NCBI RefSeq assembly: GCF_021018805.1
Contig: NC_086250.1
Coordinates: 62,869,322-62,933,321, forward strand
Reading direction: 5' to 3'
DNA length: 64,000 nucleotides
From: Prinia subflava
Lineage: Eukaryota > Chordata > Aves > Passeriformes > Cisticolidae
The notes beneath the pieces are model-generated. The model had not been told where the DNA came from. It saw only the letters and a program-made list of their open reading frames with translations, and made no database searches. The translations under genes were made by a program, and so were the position numbers. Shown here one piece after another: positions 40,673-53,289 of this stretch (position 1 is its first letter; every line of letters starts with the position of its first letter).

Positions 40673-43600
40673 ACCCCTGAAGTTTTCTAAAAGCAAATTG
40701 AATAAAAGCCTTTTTCACCAGTTATTGCATCATCCTGGAGGTCACTCATCCATCAAGCATGAAACCATCATGTACTACTCCAGATACATAACTTTCCTGT
40801 TGAGAATTGGAGCACTGTCTTATACAATGAGATCTGACCACTCAAACATTGCTCAGCTTTACTCTGCTAAATGGCTGATGGGATGTCTTGATTAATTCAT
40901 GCCAGGTCAATCTAGTTAATTCAGTGCTTTCAACGTCATTAAAGTTCCTGGAAGATAAGGGTACTCAGCACTTTGAGAACATTGCTCAGCTGGATGAAAC
41001 CTTTCTAATTTTCTACTATAGTAACAGTAAGAGTCTGGTTTCCAGCTGGTTTTGTTAACATTACATACATGTGCCATCAGACTTAAAGCTGAAGTTACTC
41101 AGTTTTATTAAGATTATTTGGAAGTATACTGATGAAAAAAACCTCTTCTTTTCCGTCTTTTGTAGGAGAGATGCATCTGACAACACTGCTTATATTAAAT
41201 ACAAATTAAAAGGCTTCGTGTTGCCAGTTTATAGATGAGATATCTCAAATTAATATGGGCACTGCAGATGAAGCACAACCCCTGGTCTCAAATTGCAGAG
41301 GCACTGTAGACTGTTTCCATCACTTCAGGAACTGCTTCAATGCTCACAGTTAGGCCAACAATTGAACACTCACAGCAGAGGAGATGAAATACCAGGAAAA
41401 TACAAAATTCAGATGAATTATGAATGGACTGTGATATGTTGTACACAGGGATTAATTAATGACAATACTAGCAATAAGTAAAATGCTAGGAAGCTTGGCA
41501 CAGTGCTGTTCTTGATGCTTTATCACATTATCACTCCTATGTGCAAATAGTGTGGTACATTGGTTGGGAGCTACAGGGAATACAGAATTTGAGCCTGTTA
41601 GCTGTTCATGCTCACATTTTTCAGAGGTTCTAAGGGACACTGCTGAATAACAGGAAAAAGGCAAACATCTCTGTTCCACATTGCCCCCTCTCCTAACAGA
41701 ACAATTCAAACCCAAAGGATCAGCACCCACATCTGAAAGGTTCATCCAGACTCTGACAACACTGTCTGTCCTCATTTCACATCTGGTGAAAGCTCCTCCA
41801 TGAACAGCAGCCCTGAGAGTGAGGGATTCCCTTCATGGCTAATATCATTCCATCAGGAGCTATTTTTAGGGATGTACTAAAAGAAATGCTAATTTATTGT
41901 GGCATCAGCCTTCATATAGTCCTCACCCTTACACTTCACGGGAGCTGAGTACTGTGGGTACTGTTTAGAGAGCATGGAAAGATGGACAGGAATTCAGTCT
42001 GAAACAGTAATTTAAATTCTGGGCTTTCTGGGGCTTCTCGAGGGACCCAGCTGAGGTATAAATTATTCCCTCCTTAAATCCAATTGCAAATACAGTCTAG
42101 GCAGGAGGTAAGTGCTTATCTCCCCATAACAGGAATCCTGGAAGCTTTCAGGTAAGGAAAGATGTTTACTAGGTTATGCAGTTCAGGAAAGTAAATTTGC
42201 TGGATTGCTGTCTGGATTGGTGGGTTTTCAGCCTCCAAAGATTTTAGTGCACTGGATTTTACTTTGGGTCCTAGCATCTGAATACCAGGCAGTTCTTTAA
42301 GGTTGAGGAAATCAAATTCCCTGACACAAAGAAAAGGTAACCTCAGTCAAGTTAACATTCAGTAAACCTGAGATGAGTTTTCCAATTTAACCTTACAGTT
42401 CATAAAACTCTATTTAAGTTTATTCATTCTATTTTAATTTCTAACCAGAAAAGCTAATCACACCCAGCACACACAAAAAAGTACTTCTGATAGTATTATT
42501 TTGTTTCATTTTCTGTATTTCTTATACTATACAAATCTATATCCTATATTATTGTTCTGTGGACAGAAACAGGCCTTACAACAAATCATTCCAATTTCAT
42601 ATAGCAACCTGTTCTCCTGTTATAGAATAATTATATTTGCAACTTCTCCCATTAAACAAGAAAAGTTCCAGCATTATAAATACATAACAAAAATAATTTT
42701 AAAAAGAAAAATAATGAAGGAACATATGCCATAAGGTAAGAAATTTCAGAACGGAAAAGAAATCAAAGACCATGTGCACAACAAGGCAGTGCCTCCATAT
42801 GGAAAGGCACTAAGGGTTCCTGAAAGGCTGTCTTTTCCATTTAATTCTGAAAGACCATGAAATGCATCCATCAATGCAAGTAAAATTCTTGTCTGAGTTC
42901 AAGGCACATGAAAACATTTTATATAGTCCACACTTAGCCAATAAAACTACAACCATGTTAGTCACAATCCAGATGTACATCTTGTTTCCAGTAACACAAT
43001 TTGTGATGGGTTAAAAAAAAAAAGGCAACTCAAATTTAACAAAAATTCATGTAGTGCTGGCTCTATGATTATATAAATGCACAGGTATACTCAGGAAAGA
43101 AAATACCAAAGGGGAAAAAACCTATACCATTTATCTTTTTCAGTACACTCTCCCTTGAGAAAAGCCTCAGTAGTTTCCTAGGATTTGTTTAAAGTCACTG
43201 AATTAGTAATAGGAATTGCCACACTTACTGATCATCCAGAAGCAGAAAATACATCAGCAGAGAAATCTGCAGCAGATCAGTGCAGAGAACATTCACTACA
43301 CACAGTGATGACACCTCTGCCCTGTTTTTGGGCACTGGTGCCCTGGGCAAGCTGTGCAGGCTGTGCCCACAGAGGAGAGCCCAGCAGGGCAGCCACGATG
43401 AGACCTGTGGGGTCTGGGCACTGAAGGAAGCCTGGGGCCACAGCACTGGGGGCTACTGGAGACTGTGAAACCTTTCGGAGAGAAGAAGAAGAGATGGGGG
43501 AGGTATCTCCAGTCTCCAAGAGATAACTAGCTGTAACTAGTAACTTAGCTGCAAGCTAGAAAATGTTAAGCACAGAAAGAAGCAGAAAGCCATAAATATT

Positions 43601-46600
43601 AGCATGAAATCTCAAAAGGAAATACCAGAGAAGCTTTAAAGCTCTTCTTACCCTGTAAGCCAAGCAAATGCTCCTTCAGCTTTTATCACGGGCATTTCCA
43701 GGACAGCTGCAGTGCCAGTCTTTGGTGCCAGCATCAAACATCCATCCCATTGCACACAGTGCCAGCATGAGTGTGCAAATACTGAAGGCCAGGGGCCTGA
43801 TCTTGAGGTGTGCAGGTCTTTTCCCACTGACAGCAAAGGACCCTGAAGGCACTCAGCACCTGACAGCATCAGGGTCACTGAGCAGTGAGATGCAAGTTTT
43901 GTGTCTGAGTGTGCCCTGGGAAAGATCTCCCACAGAGCCTTAACTTTGGACAGCTTTTCCTTTTTAGCACAAACCATCTTCTAGAGTGCTCTTTATGGAT
44001 GTGTTTTAAAAGCAAATATAACTCAACACCTGAGGCAGATCCCATTTCATGCTGTGCCGTGAGACTGCCTAAGGTGGGGTTAGTTGGGGCATCCTAAAGA
44101 AGGGAAAAGTTTCTCACTTTGAAGTGTTCTTATTTATAGGTTCTGATTAAGATGGTATTTTAGTTCACAAACTTCTACAAACCACACATATGAACTTGCT
44201 ACCTAATTCCATGTGTTGCAGCTAAACTACCTTGTATGGAAATTTCCAGACATGGAATATTTTTGCAGAAATTTATCAGAACTGTTGTAGTAAATGATCT
44301 GAACTTTATTTAGGTACTTTCAAAAGGGTACTTATGAGGAAAACACAGTAAATTCACACTACTGTATTACTTAGAATAATAGGATTGTAGGGATTTTATT
44401 CTAAAAATTAGTTTTTGGTTTGCATGTACCATGTCCAGGACTGAGTCTGGATTTTGATTAGAAAAATTATCCATAAAGAACAGTTATTAGCACTATATTG
44501 CTATCCCTATATTTAGGCCCAATAATTTTTATTCTGTTCTCATGGTAATTATCTTGTACAAATTTGGCCAGATTTTTTTCCCTTTCCTTCTAAAAAAACC
44601 CTATTGATCTAATACTACAGCCAAACTAAAAGATGTCATAGTTGCCTCACTACCAATGTTTTCTCTATGTGCATTTTAATAATAATTGATAAATCCCAAG
44701 TATTTGAGCACTCTTACATTTAGGAAGACATTCATAAGGGAGACTCTATATAAACACTCAACAGTTATTAACAGTCTGTCCTCAAACTCCCTTTGTCAAG
44801 TACAGATGTCCTACTACCCACTCACAACAAACAGGAAATTTAATAAATCCATATGAACAAGCCATGGAAATCCAATTTGACTGCACAGCTTCCTGACATC
44901 TCACAGGCATCTTACCACAAGGAAACCAAAAAAAGCATCTAGAAGTCCCTGTGCTAATTTGTATTCTGGCAATAACTGCTGACATCCCCATAGGTGTCTC
45001 ATTTGTTAGGTTGCTCTAAAGTCACCTGCTATGCCACAAATATACCATCTTCAGTCCAGCTGAAAAGAGAGAGCCACGTTCCTTCAAAGGAAGAAAAATG
45101 CTGGCCATTACCCATTATCTTTAACTTATAAGAAAGTATTAAATATTTAACATAAAGTAATGTTTAAGCCATTCAACCAGAAACTGGAAGAACTGGGTCT
45201 AAGTGAACACCTTGAGAACATTAAGCTGACACCTCCCCCCATCACAGATGAAGCTCTTAGGCTCCCTTTAAGCCCTATGCACATCTTAGCCTCAAAACTT
45301 AAAGACTCGTGACTGTAAACTCTCACTTTGCCCTAAGATATCTGACACGAAAAGGTAACAAAACCTACCAAATTGTCTAAAATTTCTACCACCCTGACTA
45401 AACCTGAAACATTGAAGAGTCCAACAAAGCACGAGGAGTGAACTGCCTGGACCTGCCCTACACTGGAAGGCACAACCTGCCAAGGACCTCAGGGACAGCT
45501 GTGAGCTGCCACTGCCCGCTGGTGTCCGAATTACTGACCTTGTGTTTGGTGCCTCAGTGCTCCATCAAACAGGAGAGACTTCCCAAAGCTCCAGCACGCT
45601 CCTCCCAGCTCTCTGAGCCTCTGCCTGTTCCACAGGTAATCAATGATCCCCTCAGCAGGGCTTAGTTTGTCAGAGACCTCCCATCTTCACACTGATCTCA
45701 CTGCACAACCCTGCTATGACAGAGGGACCCTTGCAGGGTTCAGTAAAAGCAGGAGGGAGCTAAAGGCTCCACAGAGGGCCAGGAAAATGGAAAAGTGCAA
45801 TCATCAGTGCTGCAGTAGCAGGCACTGGGTTTAAGGGCTTCTTAACTCTTCCACTGTCAGCAGATCTGTCAGGCTGGCAAGGCCATTGCTGTACTGATTG
45901 TAATTCCCCACTGAAGATGTGCAAAGCCAAGAGATGTAGGGTTCAAATGTGATAGATTCTCACCTTCAACACTACAGGAGGAAGCACATGATCATTATGA
46001 TGACAAGGGATATAAACCCACCACATGCCCAGGCTTCAGAAATCTCCATGATGATGTAAAAAGTCCACAGGTAAAACCATGTACCCCCCACACAATCAGA
46101 GCTCCAGCATGTACTTCTTGGGACATGCTGGTATCCTGCTCCTGCCAAAGAACAGGAACTCCCTGGCAAAGCTCTCCATCATCTAGTGCCATAAACCAGC
46201 ACGTTTAATCAGTTTAACCAGTCACTAGCTTGTGCTGCGTGGCAGTGCCAGTGAGAAGGTATTGATGCAAATCTGTGCATAGACAACGGGGAGCCATTAA
46301 AAATCCTGCTGGGGCTGTCTGAGGATGAGACACTGCAGCCCTTGCCCAGCATAACCCTGAACACAGCTATGGTAACACAGCAGCTCCAAATAAGGGTGGT
46401 ATGCAAAGACTCCCATGCACTACCAATATCCTCCTATACTAGCATGTTGCATCAGCTTGATTTTGCAACTTCAGGCTCACCTGCTTTTCCAATCTTTTCA
46501 AATTCCTGTTCTGATCTTCAAAAAAAATTCTCCTTTTTTTTTTCCACATTTTTTTTCTGATACAACAGACACAGACTATCACTGACTGGAGAAGGCTTGG

Positions 46601-47241
46601 AGACAACAGATCCTTCTTCCTCTGCTGTGAAAAAGGACAGGAGCTTTGTTAAGAGTTAGACAATGTCAAACTTCCCTGAACTCACCCAAAACACATTTTT
46701 AATGTAGGGAAATTCTTGTTTCAGCTTGGTAGACACAATTTAGGGAAGCTTGATCCATCGCAAGGGTCATGGGAAACTACAGGGTTACTCTGTAATCAGC
46801 ATAAGGAAGAGCTGCAAATGTCCCAGGTGCCTGCCAAGTCCACAGGTTTGCCCAGAAAATAGTAGTCATGCATTTGCCTGCATTCATTCTTTCCTCAGTA
46901 CAGCATTTTTGCTGCAGGGTCAGGTCCCCTCAGACCATGCCAAATTCCCCATTTACCTCTGTAAGAAAATGAGAGTTCATCCCAAAACTACCCCCTGACC
47001 CTGCGACAAGTGGCAATTAAACTCCACAGGAGGCTGAGGCAGTCACAAAGCTCAGCATCTTCCCCAAGGACACTGAGTACAGAGAACAGTCACATACTGT
47101 ACAGTGCAAAATAAGCTTTAATTGTGAACACATTTGTTTTCCGGTTTGACAAGTGCAAGGCAAATGTATTAACCTTATATAGAAGAGCTGCTGGCAAGGA
47201 GCAGACCTGAAAGCCAACCAATATTTAACTCTGTGGATTAC

Positions 47242-47505
47242 CTACCACAATGGGACACCAGTAAGCAAATAGAGAAGACATTTCAAAATGAGGCAGCTGT
47301 TCTTGTTGCAGCCAGCACACTCGGAGTCCAGCAGTAGAAATCTCCTGTACATATGTTCATACAGGTCACCCTTGTCTACTAGGACCAGATGAGATTGGGC
47401 ACAGTCTTGCCACACAAGGCTGAGAAACTCACCATCCTTATTGAGACAGACCTGAAGTTCAGAAAAATTACATGCACCAAGCAGCACTCTTACAGCTTTA
47501 TCCTT
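47242..47505 (-). other. Candidate 3'-terminal exon, minus strand (unconfirmed)
   Basis: On the minus strand a strong acceptor-like sequence, TTTTCTCTGTCATCTCATTCAG, precedes the segment (shown here only as a site). An open frame of 87 codons then runs to a TAG at 47242-47244. It begins KDKAVRVLLGACNFSELQV, includes LSLVWQDCAQSHLVLVDKGD and ends in a cysteine-rich, hydrophobic stretch. An ATTAAA poly(A)-signal variant lies at 47117-47122 on the same strand, about 120 bases after the stop. A GTAGGT donor overlaps the stop, so it could instead be an internal exon. No family is recognised and no partner exon was found nearby. Confidence 0.17.
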
Positions 47506-50149
47506 CTGAATGAGATGACAGAGAAAAATAGAACTAAAATATTCTGTGATCATAAGGGTAACCTGATATAAAAGTGTGTATAGTATCAGCATATGAGTGT
47601 TGAAATGTACTAATAACACAAAGATTTCTAGTATTTTCTACCCTATTTTTGTGGTCCAGTCTGTCCACTTGCTCATTAGATCAATTTATCCAATTTTGGA
47701 GTTACTACTCTGTGACAGGGCATCTCCGAATGTCAAAGTCAAAGACAACAACAATAACATTTAAAAAAAACAAAGAATAGTGTGAGCATAAGTCCCATCA
47801 AAGGGTATGGACATTACACTACTACACTACATCAATGGGTTTGCAGGTGTGCCCTCCCAAGCTGCATCACACATTGACCCAGCTATGTGAGTGGAATCCC
47901 TTGACTTGAGAATACAGGGGCTCAAAAGTGAGCCAGCAGACCAGTCATTGTAAACACTTTCTCTGCATGGAAGTGGAATAGGATGCCTGAGTGTCTCCAC
48001 TTGACAGGTCATTATGGAATTTTCCAGAAAATTGGCAGTCAAACTCTCATATCTGATGTGAGAAGTGCCAGAACTCCTCACGCCCCACTGAGTTCTTCCA
48101 CCTTATGGGCTCACAGCTGCACCAGACCTCCACCCTACACGATCCTGCTGCAGCTGTTCTTGCCCATCTACACACTTGGTAAGCTTTGTTCTGGCCTGTG
48201 GCATCGTACAGGTCTACTGGAGCCAGAAGGTCTGGGATGTCACACTGCTGGTGTGCCCTCTGCAGCCTGGGCTTCTGCTGGAGAGGTAGTGGGGCACAGG
48301 AAAACCCATCACACCGAGACACTCTGCCTGATGGCTCTGTGGAGAAAGCAAGGGACAAGGCTGTCACTCCTAACTGGCCATCCTGACCAGAGGTGGGTCA
48401 GACTTAGGCAGTAGCTGAACAGGTACATTTCATTCTGGGCAGTCCGAACAAGCTGCTCTACTCTGAACCAAAAAACTTGCAAGGTGCTAAGTGAAAGAAG
48501 GTTCATGTGAAAGACCCATTTCTCAGAGGCCTGCTTGTCCTTGCCTTCATGTGACTATAGCCCCAGAGCTGCACCTTTTAAAATTACCTAAAGGTACCTC
48601 AACCTGTCCTCCCTCTCCCAAACATGAGACCAAAACCCAGACCACCAATGTCCTAATCCTGCCTGTTGTCCAGCAGGCGTGAGGAAGAACTTTCTCCTGC
48701 ATGTTCTGGGCTGGGTGCCTAGAACAAGCCGTGACCCCTGTCTGCTGGCAAATGTGTACAGTCCAGTCAGAGGGCTCTCAGGAAACCATCAGGTGGGGAT
48801 GGCCTGAAGATAAATAGCTGAGTCGTGTCTGTGAGCTGGAGCCTGCTGGCAAGAGGAGGAAGGGGAGGACTGGCTGTTCCAATGCAAAGACTGCAGGCTA
48901 GAGTGTTTCAGGCATAAGTGCTGCCTGCTGCATTATGAGGACCATGCCAAGAAAGACTGGACAATGTTTCTGGAAAGGGGTTGATCTCCCACGCTGTTGG
49001 CACAATCTTGACTATCACAGTGCAAGCCTACCAAAGGTGAACCTGAGCCTACATGGACACTTCCACCTAAGGTGAAATCTGAAACTACTTCTCTCCAGAG
49101 AGATGAGCATTGTGCTTCTCCATACCACAGACAGGCTGACCTAAGAACATGAACTGGATGGCAAAACCAGCAAGTTGCATAAAACCTTATCTGTGCAGAA
49201 GCAGGTATCACCTATAAGCAAGGGCAACTGTACTCAACCATGTAACCTCCTCCAGTTTTTCTGCCCTGATGTAGCACTGGGACCCATTTGCTGGAAGTTC
49301 ACAGGTAAGTGAGTTCATTACACAAGTGAGGCTTTGGCAGAGCTGGGGTACCAACTGCACTCTTCCCATGGGAAGAACAGACACAGATGTCCTCTGAGAC
49401 CAGTTGATACTTGGTCACCTGTGCCAAGCAAAGTCTTGAAAAAACCCAACAAGAGAGTGTAAAGATACAGGGGGAAAGGTTATGGCATTTGTCTTTCAGC
49501 CTCACAGAAATCAGGCTCTTCCTGACATTTTCAGTCATTCAAACCTCGACTTGGTCCAAAATTATCACTCACAGCACTTAATCTGGGACTTCTAATGGCT
49601 CTGAGAAATTGGATAATCAGAGGTTTGGGGTCTTAAAGACCACACGGCAGCTTTTTCACAAACCAAGGTAGACAGAGCTGTTGCTCTGTGTTCTGTACAA
49701 TCTCACACCAGTGACATGTCCCATCCTTGCAGTGTTTATCCACCTTCTGAATTCCCGTAAACAAATGTCAGAATCTGAGCTTGTTTTTGTTAACTTCTGC
49801 TTCTATTTCTATATTTTTAAAATGTCTAATCGCAGCTGCCATTGTTGCAGAATGAACATTTACCGCCTCACTGTAGCCTTTAGAAATACATTTATCATGC
49901 AAATGCTGGTAGAATTTTAAGCGTAGCTGAAATAATGGGTAGTTCTGTAATAGCCTTCCCTATGAGATATTGTGTCACAGTTGGCCACAACAGTCCAAAA
50001 ATAGAATGATTGTTCTCAAAATCAGTAGCACACATGATATGCGTTGCTCCTCTCTCATCACAAGGGACACTTCTGTTTTGTACAGCTGTACTCTTTCTTG
50101 TCTAGATTTGACTGGTCACATGCCATGCTAAATTAGTGTGGCTTTCGAT

Positions 50150-50161
50150 TTTTTTTTTTTT
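50150..50161. repeat. Poly(T) tract, 12 bases
   Basis: A run of T follows GGCTTTCGA and precedes GGTTGGTTA. No retroelement is recognised. Confidence 0.75.
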
Positions 50162-52678
50162 GGTTGGTTATTTGTATCACTCACTTTGTTATATTTCTTT
50201 CATTATTTAAATTTACCTAATAGTAAAACACTTCTTATAGCAAATTATATCAATTGCCTGTACCACCTGGAATCCTGCTTCTAGGAGGCACCAAAGGGGA
50301 TTTTTAGAGGGAAGCAATTAAAAACTATATATCTAGGTACTACTGCAATGCAGGTGCAGAGAGAGCAGGGGGAATTCTCTCCAGAGACTATCCTCGTGGT
50401 CAGCTAACACAGCAACTCTTTCATTCCCTTGAATTGCTAAATAATTCCTCCATATTTTACAGATTATAAAATCTCTTGAAGTGCAAACATGCAGCTCCTT
50501 TGGATGACTTCATATTGCAATAAGTTTCACTGTATGAGACTAAAAGCTGCCAAGCCTTATACAGCTCTGAGAAACTGAGAACTCTCAGGACCCTCTGGCA
50601 TGTGAATCTTAGGAAGGGATGGGCATTTTTCTTTGCATACTGGCTTGCTTTCCTTTCAGTGAGTATGAGGTTTTCGTTTCACAGGAAGAAACTGAAAAGA
50701 CAAACGTCATGTTTTTGCTTCTTTTTGTGGCTACAAACAGATATACACACTCTGCCTGAAGTTAAGTGAGTGACTCCTATTAGTTTGATGGGAGCAAGAT
50801 CCCTACAGACAAGATATTGGAGCACAAATTTTTAACTCTACCAAATTTCCCATGTGATGCCCAAAACTAGACACCATGAGCTAGAGAACCAGATGAGAGA
50901 TACCTGCTGCAAAGCACAAAATTACCAGAACTTCTTACTCCATACAGGCCTGAACTATGCATCTGTGATTGCTTAAACATGGATTGCACACTGTAAGGCT
51001 TACTGACTGAATAGAAACCACAGAGGGTGCCTAAGTAGAAATAAATTAATTTCATCTGTCTCACTATTTTTACATCTAAACCAACACCAAAGGATTAAAA
51101 AAAAAACAACAACTATGCAACCTTTATTTTTAATTTTTATATGTATTACAGTAAAATATAAGTTATATATTAAGAAATAGCTGTATGTTAAAAACCAACC
51201 AAATTAGCTAACTTTCCCAGAAATGAAGGCTATCCAAGAACAAAACTTGGGATATAAAAACTTCTGATTAAAGACCAGTTCTCAAGTATTTTATGTATCC
51301 TTAACTCTCACAATTTTCATAAAATGCTGGGTGTTCAGATTAGGAGTATATTCTTTTGATTCACTGACTTACCAAGTTTAAAGTTGGTAGGCATTTCTGG
51401 CTGCAGACAGCCTTCATGAGCAGATTTATTTTTTTCTAGAAAAATGCTTTGATGTGCTGCTAATAAAGTAGCCATTTAGAAAACTGCACTTTAGAAATAG
51501 CACAGATAATTAGCCATCCCTTTTACATCCTACCTCTCTTAGAATCTATGTAATTTCTGGTATAAAGTCAAGAATCAACTACTGAATTGCAAAATATAAT
51601 TAAACAGTTACAGTAAGATTCCAAAATTAATGTTACGAAGAAAAAAGATTTAGTCATAGGTAAAAATGTCTAAATCGACCAGTCTAAGACAATCAGGTGC
51701 ATTCCAGCTGTAAAGAAAATAAATGGGGACACTCCACACCCACACAAGGCAGTTTCTGAGCTCATTTTTAAACACTTCACAGTTCTATACATAGAAGACT
51801 TCCAACAAAAATTGTTTTATGGTGTCATAGACAGGAGTTTCACTAAGTGACATGGCTATTCAGGTACCATTATGGACTGTACAGAACTCTGCACAAAACA
51901 GCCCTGAGATCAAGGCCCATAATGATTGCTGCTGTGTGAAGGAAAAGCCTCCGTGTTAAGGAGCTTATTGTCAGTGGTGTGAATTCAGCCCGCATGGCAT
52001 TTGAGCTATTACTTTTCTTATACTGTATTCTACCCAGAAAAAAAGATGTGGGCATGAAACTGAACCTCAACATCTCAAGTCTCAACATCCAGACAATTCT
52101 TCATGTGTGTCTTTCAGTTTGCAGCAGCAGTAGAAAACACAGCTTTGTCCAGTAAGGCTCAATTCTCCTGAAATTTTCTCTGTGTCCCTTCTATGCTGTT
52201 TATTTCCCACAGTGAAAGACACTACATTCCAAAATCTGACCTAATATAAGACTGAGCACTTAGCAGTACACAGCAGAGTTACAAGAGAATCCACATTTGC
52301 CAAAAGTGAAGAAAGCTCAGAACTGTGGATATCTATATAATTCTTTGTGCTACTTGGGAATAATTTGGTGCTTAAACAGTAATCATAACTTTGGAGTAAG
52401 AACTAAAATACTTGCTATAACCTTATCAGTTACATAAACATGGCATGCCCAGTAAACTGTGCAAAGAGTGTTGAAATATGGCAGTGATTTCCCCACCCTA
52501 AAAGTTCACCAAGCAGCTCCACCTCGGCCATCCCCCTATGGACAGTGGCTTTTTGTGCCACTCTCTAGAGATCTGTTTACATAAACATCCAACTATAGCA
52601 AATGTACAGCATGGTCAATGAAATTCCTGCAAATCTTAATGCAGGTATGGAATGTTAATGGAGTCATGAGCTGTCCCT

Positions 52679-52828
52679 AGGCTGATTATTTACCAGATTC
52701 AGGAGTTATCAGCCGTAGATCAAGGCTAATTCACCACTCTGGTCAGCTCCCCAGGCTGATTATTTACCAGATTCAGGAGATATCAGCCGTAGATCAAGGC
52801 TAATTCACCACTCTGGCCAGCTCCCCAG
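52679..52828. repeat. 74-bp tandem duplication (two copies)
   Basis: The unit starting AGGCTGATTATTTACCAGAT occurs at 52679-52752 and again at 52753-52826, in direct head-to-tail order, with the unit's first two bases (AG) repeated once more at 52827-52828. The copies differ at only two positions (AGTTATC against AGATATC, GGTCAG against GGCCAG). At about 97 percent identity this is a recent duplication compared with the decayed CR1 copies around it. No coding function or repeat family is evident. Confidence 0.97.
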
Positions 52829-53260
52829 CATTCCTGCCAGACCACATCAGAAGGAGCAGATGGTGATTTATCACTGCTTCCCTCAGTAAGGACTCTCCAA
52901 GTGAGCCCAGAGGGATGTGAAAGGTCCCTGACACATTTGGCCACCAATGGCCAAGGTTCTGTGTAACTCCTCACCTGACCCTACAGCCAGAGAGGAGCTC
53001 ACCACAGTGAATGACAGCCTGACCTCAGTTCACACAGAAGGCACAGAACGAGAGGAATGGAGCTGACTGTAATTCTGACATATCTCAGAGCAAAAAGGAT
53101 TCTGAATGATTTCACCCCAACTGCGTAAGGCAAAAATTCTGCTTCACTAATCAGAATTAAATTTTGCAATCCTTGCTAACACCCAAAAAGCTTTAATCTT
53201 AAACATATACTTCTGATACTTCTTTAGTGATATGCTAAAAAAATATAATAAAAAATTATA

Positions 53261-53289
53261 AGAAAAGAAGAAAAGAAGAAAAGAAGAAA
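53261..53289. repeat. (AGAAAAGA)n microsatellite
   Basis: About 3.6 tandem copies of the 8-base purine unit AGAAAAGA end in AGAAAC. Confidence 0.85.

Noticed and set aside
42999..43040. TGTGATGGGTTAA resembles the start of some avian endogenous retrovirus LTRs.
   Set aside because: The resemblance stops after about 13 bases at a run of A. No LTR body, primer-binding site or paired LTR was seen.
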